Source: an uncultured Atopostipes sp. (GTDB lineage Bacteria; Bacillota; Bacilli; Lactobacillales; Carnobacteriaceae_A). Taken from it: a DNA stretch of 64,000 bases. The stretch is from assembly GCA_910588235.1 (NCBI GenBank), contig CAJUOQ010000006.1, forward strand, positions 4,276-68,275, in the 5' to 3' direction. Both the position numbers and the translations under genes were made by a program. This document shows, one piece after another, positions 43,616-53,813 of this stretch; position 1 is the stretch's first letter, and the number at the start of each line of letters is the position of its first letter. The notes beneath the pieces were generated by a model. The model ran no database searches, had not been told where the DNA came from, and worked only from the letters and a program-made list of their open reading frames with translations.

Positions 43616-44035
43616 ATGGAAGATAATTTAGCACGTGAATTAGAACTAGAAGAACAAATTCAACCAATGGCACAACCTAACACACAACCGCTTGAAAGAC
43701 CTTATGAAGAGAAAAATCCTTCAATTGACCCCATCCCGAAAGCGAAACCTATTTCTAAGGGACTTTCAAAATTTGAAGTGGTTTTAATTTCAGCGCTCAG
43801 CCTCGTGGTGTTTAGTCTAGTGTTATTAAATATCCATTCCAATTTAGAACTTTCATCGGCTAGTCGCGAATTACAAGATGTGGAAGCAAATATTGCGCAA
43901 ACTGAAACGGAAATTGAAAACCTCAAACAACAATCACATGAGCTTTCTCGTTATGATCGCATTCATGAGATTGCGGAAAAATATGGGTTAGAATTGCACG
44001 ACGAAAACATTGTAAATATTGCGCCTAAAGAGTAG
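43616..44035 (+). CDS. ftsL: Cell division protein FtsL
   Basis: The 139-residue protein has a cytoplasmic N-terminal part of about 55 residues, one membrane helix (VVLISALSLVVFSLVLLNI) and an outside coiled coil (LQDVEANIAQTETEIENLKQQSHEL). That is FtsL topology and position between rsmH and the division transpeptidase. AAGGAGG precedes the ATG. It forms a complex with DivIB and DivIC at the septum. Confidence 0.9.
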   Translation: MEDNLARELELEEQIQPMAQPNTQPLERPYEEKNPSIDPIPKAKPISKGLSKFEVVLISALSLVVFSLVLLNIHSNLELSSASRELQDVEANIAQTETEIENLKQQSHELSRYDRIHEIAEKYGLELHDENIVNIAPKE

Positions 44036-44044
44036 GTGAGCGGT

Positions 44045-46210
44045 ATGAACTCAGATAGAAATCGGCACAATTTCTCCGCTTTGTTGTTAATCGTCACTAT
44101 TTTTTCTTTCAGTTTAATCTTCTTACGCTTTTCGCAAATCATGGTACGCGGCGAAATTGATGGGGAAGACTTACAAGAAAATGTAGAACGTTTATATACA
44201 AGCAACTATACCTTGCAGGCCGATCGAGGGACGATTTATGATCGTCATGGAAACCCGATTGCGATTGATGCCTCTTCTTATAAAATGATTGGGGTCTTAA
44301 CCGACAAATGGTCGACAGAAGCGAATCCACAACATGTCCAAGATGAGGATAAAGAAGCGGTGGCAGAGGTATTATCGAACCACATCAACTTATCTGCTGA
44401 AGAGATTTTAAACTATTTAAATAAAGACGTGGACCAAGTAGAATTTGGTTCGATCGGGAATAACTTGTCGTATCATACCGTCAGTAACATTCAAGAAGAA
44501 CTCGATGAAAAAGAATTAACGGGTATTATTTTCGATGAAAAACAAAAACGACTCTATCCCAATGGCACATTTGCTTCCCATACCGTTGGTCTTGCTCAGT
44601 ATCAAAATGAGGAAGGATCGGACGAGAAAAACTTAGTCGGTGTGATGGGACTAGAAAATACGTTTAATGACTTGCTGACCGGAAAGAATGGACAAAGAAC
44701 GTATCAAAAAGACAATTTAGGTTATTCCGTTCCTGGGTTAGAAAATGAAGAAGAGGAACCAGAAAATGGCGATGACTTGTACGTGACACTGGATCATAAA
44801 TTACAGGCGCATTTAGAAACGACGCTCTCAGAAGTACAAGAAGAGAATGAGTCCAAAGCGATCACAGCAACCGTGATGGATCCAAAATCCGGCGAAGTGT
44901 TGGCGACAGCGCAACGACCTTCATTTAATGCAACAACATTAGAAAATATTGATGCTTCGTGGCAGAACTTGTTGTCGGAATATACATATGAACCCGGCTC
45001 GACGATGAAGGTGTTAACATTAGCCGCAGCGATTGAAGAAGGAGTTTTCGATCCGAATCAATATTTCAAATCAGGAAATATTAAAATTCATGGCGGCTCC
45101 GTTAGTGACTACAATCGAAAAGGTTGGGGCTGGATTTCTTCCCTTGAAGGGGTCGCTCGTTCCAGTAACGTACTGTTCGTACAGCTGGTAGAAGCGATGG
45201 GCCATGATGTCTGGAAAGAATATTTAGAAGCTTATGGCTTCGGGCAACCGACCGGCATCACTTTACCGAATGAGCAACAAGGGAATAACCCTTATGCTTG
45301 GCCACTTCAACGAGTCAACACTGGTTTCGGACAAGGAATTTCCGTGACACCGGCGCAGATGCTACAAGCTTTCTCCGCTATTGCGAATGGTGGGGAAGCG
45401 ACGGTTCCAAAATTAGTTGGAAAAACAGTGAACAGTGACACGAATGAAGAAGAAATGTATGAAGCCGTTAAAAAGGAAAGTCCGATCTCAGAAGAGACTG
45501 CGAACTTAACCTTGAATTATTTAAAACAAGCAACGGAAATGGAAGATGCGGTAGCTGAAAACTACCAAAAAGAAGGCTATTCGATTGCGGCTAAAACGGG
45601 TACCGCGCAATTAGTGGATCCGGAAACGGGTCAGTACTCCACGTCTAAACACATTTATTCAGTGGTGGCGATGTTACCTGCGGAGGATCCGGAATACTTA
45701 GTGTATATCACAGTCCAAGAACCATCCTATTCCGAAGATGCTACGTATGGTAGTGCAGTTGTCCAGAAAATTTATCATCCGTTAGTGGATCGTATTATTG
45801 ACTTCAATGAAAAAGACCATGAGGGAACTGGTAATGAAGAGCTGCAGTATGTCGATACTCCGTCTTATTTAGACATGAGTGCGGATGAAGCAGTGAATGC
45901 TTTAGAAGAAGAGGGTCGTGATTATACGGTGATTGGTTCTGGGGCTGAAATTGTACAACAATTTCCTTACGCGGACACGCCACTGTTTGATGATCAACAA
46001 ATGATTGTGATGACCAACGGGGCAGCAACCATGCCGGATCTTACGAACTGGTCGCGCAATGATGTTTTAAAAGTGGCCGAGTTAACCGGCGTGAATATTA
46101 CTTTCGAAGGTGAAGGTTATGTCGTGGATCAGAGTCTAGCCGCCGATTCCTTTATGGAACCAGGGGCAGACATTACCGTGACCTTATCCTCAGAAGGTAC
46201 GGAAGAATAA
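44045..46210 (+). CDS. Division penicillin-binding protein (PBP2x/Pbp1 type) with PASTA domains
   Basis: This is a class B PBP of about 721 residues: one N-terminal membrane helix, a dimerisation domain (RGTIYDRHGNPIA), and a transpeptidase domain with STMK (nucleophile Ser), SSN and KTGTAQ motifs, then two C-terminal PASTA repeats (YLDMSADEAVNALEEEG and MPDLTNWSRNDVLKVAEL). It cross-links septal peptidoglycan. ATG 44045 with AGGTGAG just upstream is preferred; GTG 44036 is also in frame. A terminator follows, splitting the cluster here. Confidence 0.93.
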   Translation: MNSDRNRHNFSALLLIVTIFSFSLIFLRFSQIMVRGEIDGEDLQENVERLYTSNYTLQADRGTIYDRHGNPIAIDASSYKMIGVLTDKWSTEANPQHVQDEDKEAVAEVLSNHINLSAEEILNYLNKDVDQVEFGSIGNNLSYHTVSNIQEELDEKELTGIIFDEKQKRLYPNGTFASHTVGLAQYQNEEGSDEKNLVGVMGLENTFNDLLTGKNGQRTYQKDNLGYSVPGLENEEEEPENGDDLYVTLDHKLQAHLETTLSEVQEENESKAITATVMDPKSGEVLATAQRPSFNATTLENIDASWQNLLSEYTYEPGSTMKVLTLAAAIEEGVFDPNQYFKSGNIKIHGGSVSDYNRKGWGWISSLEGVARSSNVLFVQLVEAMGHDVWKEYLEAYGFGQPTGITLPNEQQGNNPYAWPLQRVNTGFGQGISVTPAQMLQAFSAIANGGEATVPKLVGKTVNSDTNEEEMYEAVKKESPISEETANLTLNYLKQATEMEDAVAENYQKEGYSIAAKTGTAQLVDPETGQYSTSKHIYSVVAMLPAEDPEYLVYITVQEPSYSEDATYGSAVVQKIYHPLVDRIIDFNEKDHEGTGNEELQYVDTPSYLDMSADEAVNALEEEGRDYTVIGSGAEIVQQFPYADTPLFDDQQMIVMTNGAATMPDLTNWSRNDVLKVAELTGVNITFEGEGYVVDQSLAADSFMEPGADITVTLSSEGTEE

Positions 46211-46252
46211 AAAATGTATTGCTTAACACAAACGATGAATACTTTGATCAAT

Positions 46253-46290
46253 AAGTGGGAGATGGACATTGTAGCCGACTTCCACTTTTT
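46253..46290 (+). terminator. Terminator inside the dcw cluster
   Basis: AAGTGGGAG pairs with CTTCCACTT (one G-T pair) and T5 follows, 43 bases after the PBP gene. Confidence 0.75.
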
Positions 46291-46302
46291 ATTTAAAAGG
46301 TA

Positions 46303-46331
46303 TTGAGTGAAGAATGCCCAATCTATATAAT
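46303..46331 (+). promoter_or_regulatory. Internal promoter before mraY
   Basis: TTGAGT (46303-46308), 17 bases and TATAAT (46326-46331) lie directly after the terminator and 63 bases before mraY. Confidence 0.8.
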
Positions 46332-46393
46332 GTAGTAGTGTTTCAGCAGGGCTTCACCTGGAGCAATCATTAGTATATTTAAGGGAGATTATT

Positions 46394-47359
46394 ATGAATT
46401 TTGTAGATGTTATATTTTGGCCTTTGGTCATTAGCTTTTTGCTTGTGGTTATCCTCATGCCTTTTATTATTCGATATTTTCGAAGAAAACAATTAGGACA
46501 AGTGACTTTAGAAGAAGGGCCAAGTTGGCACCAAGAGAAAAGCGGCACGCCGACTATGGGCGGGACCGTATTTATTTTATCCGCTATTTTAACAGTATTG
46601 GTCGCCACGCTTTTTGATCTCAACCGTCATCTCGATATGTGGTTATTGGTGGGGGTCTTTGTTTTATATGGATTAATTGGTTTTGTGGATGATTTTATTA
46701 AATTATTTATGAAGCGAAACTTAGGTTTATCTAGTAAACAGAAATTTCTAGCGCAAGTCGCTATTAGTATTGTGTTTTACTTCGTACTGATGTTCAATAA
46801 TTTCGACAATCAATTGAACTTCCCCTTTATTGGCAACATCCCTTTGAGTTATCTGTATGGTATCTTTGCTGTCTTTTGGATGGTTGGCTTTTCAAATGCG
46901 ACCAACTTAACCGATGGAATTGATGGTTTACTCGCAACCACAGGGACGATTGCTTATGCGGCTTACGCTTACATTGCTTATACACAAGAAGCTTGGGGCG
47001 TCTTAACTTTTGCTGTGAGTGTAATTGGCGGCTTGCTCGGCTTCTTTATCTTTAACCGTAAACCAGCCAAAATTTTTATGGGCGATGTGGGGTCCTTAGC
47101 ACTCGGTGCAGGGCTAGCGGCAATGTCGATTTTATTGAATGTCGAATGGACCTTGCTTTTAATTGGACTCATTTTTGTTTTGGAAACAGCGAGTGTCATG
47201 CTGCAAGTTTTCTGGTTCAAACGAACTGGAAACCGGATTTTCAAAATGAGTCCGATCCACCATCACTTCGAAATGGAAGGCTGGTCGGAATGGAAAATAG
47301 TCGGCGTTTTTGCAGCGATTGGTTTAGGGACGGCCTTACTTGCTCTTGCCTTGTTATAG
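46394..47359 (+). CDS. mraY: Phospho-N-acetylmuramoyl-pentapeptide transferase
   Basis: The 321-residue membrane enzyme transfers phospho-MurNAc-pentapeptide to undecaprenyl phosphate, forming lipid I. Ten helices are predicted, with GTPTMGGTVFI, the catalytic FVDDFIKL, NATNLTDGIDGL and MGDVGSLALG, and the histidine-rich IHHHFE near the end. Length is typical. It starts the second dcw transcription unit, with its own promoter. Confidence 0.96.
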   Translation: MNFVDVIFWPLVISFLLVVILMPFIIRYFRRKQLGQVTLEEGPSWHQEKSGTPTMGGTVFILSAILTVLVATLFDLNRHLDMWLLVGVFVLYGLIGFVDDFIKLFMKRNLGLSSKQKFLAQVAISIVFYFVLMFNNFDNQLNFPFIGNIPLSYLYGIFAVFWMVGFSNATNLTDGIDGLLATTGTIAYAAYAYIAYTQEAWGVLTFAVSVIGGLLGFFIFNRKPAKIFMGDVGSLALGAGLAAMSILLNVEWTLLLIGLIFVLETASVMLQVFWFKRTGNRIFKMSPIHHHFEMEGWSEWKIVGVFAAIGLGTALLALALL

Positions 47360-47424
47360 GCGAGTGAGGTGTGCTTAAAGGAACCAATCAAACAGTAAGG
47401 GATAAAAAGGATTGAGGGGTCTTT

Positions 47425-48804
47425 ATGGGAAAAGAAAATAAATATAAAAATAAAAAAGTCTTAGTGCTCGGGTTAGCGAAAAGTGGTTATTATGCGGCAC
47501 GATTACTCCACGATTTGCATGCGCAGGTGACTGTAAACGACGCCCAAGATTTAACGGAAAATAGAGAAGCACAAGAACTCGAAGCTTTAAATATTCCGGT
47601 CATTTCTGGCGGTCATCCAGCGGACCTAATGGAGCAGCCCTTTGATCTTGTCGTAAAAAATCCGGGTATTCCTTATGATAATCCCATCGTGGAACAAGCG
47701 TTGGCGCAGGAACTGCCCGTGATTACGGAAGTAGAAGTAGCGACTTCCGTCATGGCCGCTCCGATGATTGGTTTAACAGGAACCAATGGCAAAACGACCA
47801 CCACATCGATGATCCAAGCGATGCTAAGTGGTGAGCGCAAAGAAGGCCACGCATATGCGATTGGAAATATTGGGGTTCCGGCTAGTCAAGTCGCTCTAGA
47901 GCTGAAACCGACGGATGAAGCGATTATGGAATTGTCCAGTTTTCAGTTGATGGGGACACCGACAATTAAACCTGAAATTGCGGTAATCACGAACTTATAT
48001 TCTGCGCATTTAGATTATCATGGTTCTCAAGCGGCTTATGAAGACGCAAAAATGAATCTGATTCGCAATCAAACGGCCGGCGATTTTGTGATTTACAATC
48101 ACGACCAACCGCATTTAGAAAAATTGGTGCAAAAAACGACCCAAGCTACTTTACTGCCTTTTTCGCGCAAAGAATATTTACCAGCAGGGGTTTCGGTTAA
48201 AGCAGGCGTCATTTATTTTAAATCGGAAGCGGTCGCGCAGGTGGAAGATATCTTTTTAGAAGGCTTACATAACTTAGAAAACTTCTTAGCTGCGATTGCG
48301 GTTGCGAAATTAAAAGGTGTTTCCAATCGCGTGATTCAACAAGTATTGCGTCAATTTAGAGGCGTCAAACACCGCACCCAATATGTGACCGAGTGGGCAG
48401 GAAGAATTTTTTATAATGATTCAAAAGCGACGAATATTGAAGCAACAGAACATGCATTGGTTGGCTTTAATCAACCTGTTATTTTATTAGCGGGTGGATT
48501 AGATCGAGGCAATTCATTTCACGAACTGGTCCCTGCACTTGCAAACAAGGTGAAAGCTTTAGTGACCTTTGGCGAAACGGCGCCTTTAATGATCGAGGCC
48601 GCTCAAGAAGCAGGAATTGAACAAATGATTCAAACAGAAAATGTGGAAACAGCTGTACCCGAAGCTTATGCCTTAAGTGAGGCGGGAGATGTTATATTAC
48701 TCTCGCCCGCAGCGGCTAGTTGGGATCAATATGCCAACTTTGAAATTCGGGGCGAGCAATTTATTCAAGCAGTCGAGCAATTAATAGAAACAGAAAAACA
48801 GTAG
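47425..48804 (+). CDS. murD: UDP-N-acetylmuramoylalanine-D-glutamate ligase
   Basis: The 459-residue Mur ligase adds D-Glu to UDP-MurNAc-L-Ala. It has the N-terminal VLGLAKSGYYAA binding fold, the ATP loop GLTGTNGKTTTTS, and later FRGVKHRTQYV and YNDSKATN. It lies between mraY and murG, as usual in the cluster. Confidence 0.96.
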   Translation: MGKENKYKNKKVLVLGLAKSGYYAARLLHDLHAQVTVNDAQDLTENREAQELEALNIPVISGGHPADLMEQPFDLVVKNPGIPYDNPIVEQALAQELPVITEVEVATSVMAAPMIGLTGTNGKTTTTSMIQAMLSGERKEGHAYAIGNIGVPASQVALELKPTDEAIMELSSFQLMGTPTIKPEIAVITNLYSAHLDYHGSQAAYEDAKMNLIRNQTAGDFVIYNHDQPHLEKLVQKTTQATLLPFSRKEYLPAGVSVKAGVIYFKSEAVAQVEDIFLEGLHNLENFLAAIAVAKLKGVSNRVIQQVLRQFRGVKHRTQYVTEWAGRIFYNDSKATNIEATEHALVGFNQPVILLAGGLDRGNSFHELVPALANKVKALVTFGETAPLMIEAAQEAGIEQMIQTENVETAVPEAYALSEAGDVILLSPAAASWDQYANFEIRGEQFIQAVEQLIETEKQ

Positions 48805-48818
48805 GAGGCAGCGCGCAA

Positions 48819-49952
48819 ATGAGAGTACTTTTAACAGGTGGCGGTACCGGGGGCCATATTTACCCCGCATTAGCCGTGGCGCGTCGTTTAAAAGAAATGG
48901 ACGCGGACGTGACATTATTATATATTGGGACGGAAAGAGGGCTTGAAAGCACCCTCGTCCCGAAAGAAGGCATTGCCTTTCAAGCGATCGAAATCGAAGG
49001 ATTCAAAAGGAGCTTTGACTTTGATAGTTTAAAATATAACTTGAAAAGTGCCACTTTGTTTTTAACGAGCATTAAAAAAGCGAAAGACATTATTCGAGAT
49101 TTTAAGCCTGATGTGGTCTTAGGAACCGGCGGATATGTGAGTGCACCCATTTGTTATGCTGCGGCGAAAGCCGGCATTCCTACCGTGGTGCATGAACAAA
49201 ATAGCTTCCTAGGCTTAACCAATAAATTCTTGATTCGTTATATTGACCGTTTGGCGATTAGTTTTAAAGACATTTACAAACAAGTCAAAGGTTATGAGGA
49301 CAAAGTAGTCTTTACAGGGAATCCACGCGCTCAAGAAGTAGCAGCGCAACCCTTGCAAATGATTGATGCGATTTATAATTTAGAAGTGACAGAACCGATT
49401 GTCTTGATTTTCGGTGGCAGTCGTGGGGCGGAGAAAATCAATGAAGCAGTCGTAGCGGCTTATCCGCAATTGCGAAATCGAAGCTATCAAGTGTTATTTG
49501 TAACAGGGCCCCAGCATTATGAAGAAATTGTGGCGCAGTTAAATGCTCATTCACCGCTCGTCAGAAATCCAAAATTTGTGGTGAAACCTTACATTCATAA
49601 TATGGTCGAAGTTTTACGTCATACAGCAGCGATTGTTAGCCGGAGTGGTGCGACAACGATTGCCGAGATCACAGTGCTTGGGATCCCCAGCATTTTGATT
49701 CCGTCGCCGAATGTGACGGATGATCATCAAACACAGAATGCGATGAGCTTAGTGGACCACCAAGCTGCTACATTGCTACAAGAAGCTGATTTAACCGGTC
49801 AACGTTTATTAGATGAGATCGATACGCTGATGGAAAATAAAGCAGCTCGCCAAGCGATGAGCGAACGTGCGCGTGAAATTGGCCAACCACATGCTACGGA
49901 TCAATTGATCCAAGTGATGTTAGATGAAATAAAGAAAAAGCGTACGGAATAA
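48819..49952 (+). CDS. murG: Undecaprenyldiphospho-muramoylpentapeptide N-acetylglucosaminyltransferase
   Basis: The 377-residue GT28 enzyme makes lipid II from lipid I and UDP-GlcNAc on the inner membrane face. It has LLTGGGTGGHIYPALAV, GTGGYVSAP, HEQNSFLGLTNK and the donor loop GGSRGAEKIN, then SRSGATTIAEI. AGGAGG precedes the ATG. divIB follows after 30 bases. Confidence 0.96.
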   Translation: MRVLLTGGGTGGHIYPALAVARRLKEMDADVTLLYIGTERGLESTLVPKEGIAFQAIEIEGFKRSFDFDSLKYNLKSATLFLTSIKKAKDIIRDFKPDVVLGTGGYVSAPICYAAAKAGIPTVVHEQNSFLGLTNKFLIRYIDRLAISFKDIYKQVKGYEDKVVFTGNPRAQEVAAQPLQMIDAIYNLEVTEPIVLIFGGSRGAEKINEAVVAAYPQLRNRSYQVLFVTGPQHYEEIVAQLNAHSPLVRNPKFVVKPYIHNMVEVLRHTAAIVSRSGATTIAEITVLGIPSILIPSPNVTDDHQTQNAMSLVDHQAATLLQEADLTGQRLLDEIDTLMENKAARQAMSERAREIGQPHATDQLIQVMLDEIKKKRTE

Positions 49953-49982
49953 ATATTTTAAAAGGGAAAGGAGCAGTGCCCG

Positions 49983-50822
49983 ATGGCTAAAAATAAAAAG
50001 AAACAAAAGACAAAGAAGCAGCCGACAAATGCAGCAAAAAAACGACCCATGCCGTTACATAAAGTTTTGCAACGGTATATTCCGATTCTTGTGCTGAATC
50101 TTTTAGTGATTGCCGTTTTAGGTTATTTGATTAGTCCTTGGAGTAAAGTGGGCACTGTGTCGGTGGAAGGCAATGAAGCGGTTTATGTGCAAGAAGTGAT
50201 CGATAGCAGCCACATTCAAGGCGGCGATTCGGTGATGAGTATCCTGAAAGAACGGGAAAATATTGAACAGAGTATTACAGAAGAATTGGACCAAGTGGCG
50301 GAGACGACAATGGAATTAGTTGGGGCGAATGATATTCTGATTCAAGTGGATGAATTTAACACCGTGGCCTATATTGCGCAGGATGGTTCTTATTTAAGAG
50401 TGCTAGAAAATGGGCGCGTCTTAGAAAATGCGTACAATGTTTCGATTGGCAACCAACCCGTTTTATTAAATTTCGAAGAAGGAGAAGCCCTTGACTTTAT
50501 GATCGAAGAGTTAAGTGAATTAGATGGACCGATTTTAAACTTAATCTCAGAAATTGAGTTGGTGGAAGATCGTTCAAATCCGTTATTTATTCGTATCTTT
50601 ATGAATAATGGAAATCGCGTCCTTTCTTCCATTCCGACCTTCGCTGAAAAAATTCCTTATTATCCACAAATGGTCCAAGCTGTCGGCGGTCAAAAAGGCG
50701 TCTTCGATATGGAAGCCGGTGTTTATTTTATTCCTTTCGTCGATGAAGACGAAGAAGAGATTGATGCGGAGACCGAAGTGGATGAGTCAGAAAGACAGGA
50801 ATTAGAGGAGTTTAACGAATAA
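49983..50822 (+). CDS. divIB: Cell division protein DivIB/FtsQ
   Basis: The 279-residue protein has a lysine-rich cytoplasmic N-terminus, one membrane helix (IPILVLNLLVIAVLGYLI), a POTRA domain beginning GTVSVEGNEAVYVQEVID, a beta domain and an acidic tail. That is the DivIB layout of Gram-positives, and murG-divIB-ftsA is the expected order. It stabilises FtsL and DivIC at the septum. Confidence 0.92.
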   Translation: MAKNKKKQKTKKQPTNAAKKRPMPLHKVLQRYIPILVLNLLVIAVLGYLISPWSKVGTVSVEGNEAVYVQEVIDSSHIQGGDSVMSILKERENIEQSITEELDQVAETTMELVGANDILIQVDEFNTVAYIAQDGSYLRVLENGRVLENAYNVSIGNQPVLLNFEEGEALDFMIEELSELDGPILNLISEIELVEDRSNPLFIRIFMNNGNRVLSSIPTFAEKIPYYPQMVQAVGGQKGVFDMEAGVYFIPFVDEDEEEIDAETEVDESERQELEEFNE

Positions 50823-51072
50823 AAAATTCCTTCCTTGAGCGCTTGACCCCATAAACTTTTTGAAAAAAGAAAGAGTGGAAGAAGTGCAATCGAATCGAAA
50901 TAAAAACGTAATAAGGAATTAATGGACTTCCTTCAAATTCACCTCGTTTTTATGGTAGAATAGCCAATATGAATGACTATTTAGAAAAATAAAAATTCAT
51001 GATCAAAAAATGCAAAAATAATTTTAAACAATAATTACAAATTCTAGAAAAAATGGAGGTTTCAATCTTAAA

Positions 51073-52398
51073 ATGAAAAGCGGCATTTATGCAAGTTTAG
51101 ACATTGGAACCACTTCAATTAAAGTAATCGTAGCCGAGGTATTAAACGGACAAATCAATGTTATTGGAGTAGGAAACGAAAGAGCAAATGGATTAAAAAG
51201 AGCGATGATTGTTGATATCGAACAAACAGCAGCATCGATCCGCAGTGCAGTAGAGCAAGCGGAGGACAAAGCAGATGTTAAAATTAATGAATTAATCGTT
51301 GGGGTGCCTTCAAATGAATTACAAATTAATTCTTGTTATGGGGGCATTTCAATTAATAAAAATCAACAAGAAATTGGCAACGAGGACGTTCAACAAGTCG
51401 TCGCCAAAGCGATTGAAGGTAGTTTGAATCAAGAACGCGAAGTTGTCAATGTGACTCCTGAAGAATTTACCGTGGATGGGTTTGATGAAATTAAAGACCC
51501 CCGCGGAATGATTGGGAATCGGATTGAATTTAGAGGAACGATCACTTCCGTCCCCCGTTCAATTTTACATAACATTCGTAAAGCGGTGAAACGGGCTGGT
51601 TTTTCGGTACGAAATATCGTATTATTACCAGAAGCGATGGGACAAGTTGCTCTCACACAAGATGAACGGAATTTTGGAGCGATCTTAATCGACATGGGTG
51701 GAGGACAAACCTGTGTGTCAGTGATTCATGATGATCAACTAAAAAGTTCCTATGCGATTCAAGAAGGCGGCGAATATGTTTCAAAAGACATTTCAATTGT
51801 CTTGAACACATCGATTAAAGATGCGGAAAAATTGAAACGAGACGTCGGACATGCTTATTATCCGGATATGACTTCCGATCGAACAGTCACGGTCGATGTT
51901 GTCGGACAAAAAGAATTAGAAAGATATAAAGAGTCTTACATTTCAGAAATTATTGAAGCACGCATTGCTCAGATTTTTGAACAATTGAAATTCTCATTAG
52001 ATAATATCGGCGCTTCACAAATGCCGGCTGGAATCACGATTAGTGGTGGCGCAGCTTCTTTACCAGGCATTGACCGGTTAGCGGAAGAAATCTTTAATAT
52101 TCCGGTGCGGATTTATATTCCAGATTTCATGAGCGTTCGTTATCCAGCTTTTACCAATGCAATTGGCTTAGTCATTGCGGAAACGAATTTAAGTGAAGTG
52201 GAAGAGTTAATTATTCAAACACTCTTGCAAAAAACAACCAGTCACCAACCTGTTCGAAATAGTGTACAACCGGTTGCAAAAGAAGAGCCGGCAGAAAGTA
52301 CAACACAAGCAAGTGATCAATATGAAATGACGGATCCAGAAGACGAAGAAACAATGGCCGATAAAATCAAAAATTTCTTTTCTGGTTTCTTTGAATAA
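51073..52398 (+). CDS. ftsA: Cell division protein FtsA
   Basis: The 441-residue actin-like ATPase anchors FtsZ to the membrane. It starts with the phosphate-1 motif ASLDIGTTSIKVIVAE, has IDMGGGQTCVSVI as phosphate-2 and GITISGGAASLPGI as the adenosine motif, and ends in a membrane-binding amphipathic helix (MADKIKNFFSGFFE). AAATGGAGG lies before the ATG. A weak promoter-like TAGAAT lies in the 250-base gap upstream. Confidence 0.96.
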   Translation: MKSGIYASLDIGTTSIKVIVAEVLNGQINVIGVGNERANGLKRAMIVDIEQTAASIRSAVEQAEDKADVKINELIVGVPSNELQINSCYGGISINKNQQEIGNEDVQQVVAKAIEGSLNQEREVVNVTPEEFTVDGFDEIKDPRGMIGNRIEFRGTITSVPRSILHNIRKAVKRAGFSVRNIVLLPEAMGQVALTQDERNFGAILIDMGGGQTCVSVIHDDQLKSSYAIQEGGEYVSKDISIVLNTSIKDAEKLKRDVGHAYYPDMTSDRTVTVDVVGQKELERYKESYISEIIEARIAQIFEQLKFSLDNIGASQMPAGITISGGAASLPGIDRLAEEIFNIPVRIYIPDFMSVRYPAFTNAIGLVIAETNLSEVEELIIQTLLQKTTSHQPVRNSVQPVAKEEPAESTTQASDQYEMTDPEDEETMADKIKNFFSGFFE

Positions 52399-52503
52399 AG
52401 GTATAAATGAAATAATGTGAAAAACATGAATGAAATTGATGACTATAAAAATGATTTAGTTTAAAATACAAAGTATCGGAACTGTGGTACAGGAGGAAAA
52501 TAA

Positions 52504-53790
52504 ATGGATTTAGAATTTGATATGACACCACCATCAGGCGCGGTTATTAAAGTAATCGGGGTCGGTGGAGCTGGTGGGAATGCTGTTAACCGTATGATTG
52601 AAGAAGATGTATCGGGTGTTGAATTTATCGTAGCGAACACCGACGTACAAGCTTTAGACTTAATGAATGCTGAGACCAAGATTCAATTAGGACCAAAATT
52701 AACTCGTGGTTTGGGCGCAGGTTCTATGCCGGAAATTGGTAAGAAATCGGCAGAAGAAAGTGAAGAAGCCATTGCAGAAGCTCTTGAAGGAGCAGACATG
52801 GTCTTTATTACTGCTGGAATGGGTGGCGGTACTGGGACTGGAGCTGCGGGCATTGTTGCTAAAGTAGCGAAAGCGCAAGATGCTTTAACGGTAGGTGTGA
52901 TTACGCGACCGTTTACTTTTGAAGGACCAAAGAAAGCGCGTTATGCTGAAGATGGAATCGCAGCCATGAAAGAACACGTGGACACTTTAGTCACTATTTC
53001 GAATAACCGTTTACTTGAAATTGTCGACAAAAAGACACCAATTTTAGAAGCTTTCCGTGAAGCGGATAACGTTCTACGCCAAGGGGTTCAAGGAATTTCA
53101 GATATGATTACGAACCCTGGTTTTGTTAACTTAGACTTTGCCGACGTGAAGACGGTTATGAGAGATCAAGGTTCTGCTTTAATGGGAATCGGATCATCAA
53201 ATGGTGAAAACCGTACCGCTGAAGCGACGCAAAAAGCTATTTCATCTCCTCTACTTGAAGTATCGATTGAAGGAGCTAACAACGTCCTGTTAAATATTGC
53301 AGGGGGAATGGACTTAACCTTATTCGAAGCGCAAGATGCTGCAGATATTGTATCCGCTGCTTCAACCAGTGATGTGAACATTATCTTTGGTACAACCATT
53401 AATGAGAACTTAGGCGACGAAGTCGTTGTTACAGTGATCGCGACAGGTATTGATGAAAAAGATTTACAAGCAAATCGTCAACAGGGTTTACAAGGTGGAC
53501 AAATGGGACAAAGAAGTCGTCCAAAACCAGCACCTTCAGAGCCTAAAGAGGAAGAAACGGATACACGTTCTAACGAGAAATCAACAGACAACGATCCATT
53601 TGGCGATTGGGATATCCGAAAAGAACCAAATATTCGCGATCGACACAATAGCGATCTAAACACCGATAAAGAACAAGAATCTGAGCGCGGCAATAGCCTT
53701 TTCAATCGCAACAATGAAGATGAAGTGGCTAAACAAGATGACGAACTAGACACACCGCCATTCTTCAGACGTCGTCGCAGAAACGACTAA
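52504..53790 (+). CDS. ftsZ: Cell division protein FtsZ
   Basis: The 428-residue tubulin homologue has the N-terminal [17 protein letters not shown], the tubulin signature GGGTGTGAA and the T7-loop [12 protein letters not shown] disordered charged linker of about 90 residues leads to the conserved C-terminal peptide [13 protein letters not shown] that binds FtsA and SepF. ACAGGAGG precedes the ATG. Confidence 0.97.
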   Translation: MDLEFDMTPPSGAVIKVIGVGGAGGNAVNRMIEEDVSGVEFIVANTDVQALDLMNAETKIQLGPKLTRGLGAGSMPEIGKKSAEESEEAIAEALEGADMVFITAGMGGGTGTGAAGIVAKVAKAQDALTVGVITRPFTFEGPKKARYAEDGIAAMKEHVDTLVTISNNRLLEIVDKKTPILEAFREADNVLRQGVQGISDMITNPGFVNLDFADVKTVMRDQGSALMGIGSSNGENRTAEATQKAISSPLLEVSIEGANNVLLNIAGGMDLTLFEAQDAADIVSAASTSDVNIIFGTTINENLGDEVVVTVIATGIDEKDLQANRQQGLQGGQMGQRSRPKPAPSEPKEEETDTRSNEKSTDNDPFGDWDIRKEPNIRDRHNSDLNTDKEQESERGNSLFNRNNEDEVAKQDDELDTPPFFRRRRRND

Positions 53791-53813
53791 GGATGAATCA
53801 GGAGGGATTAGGT

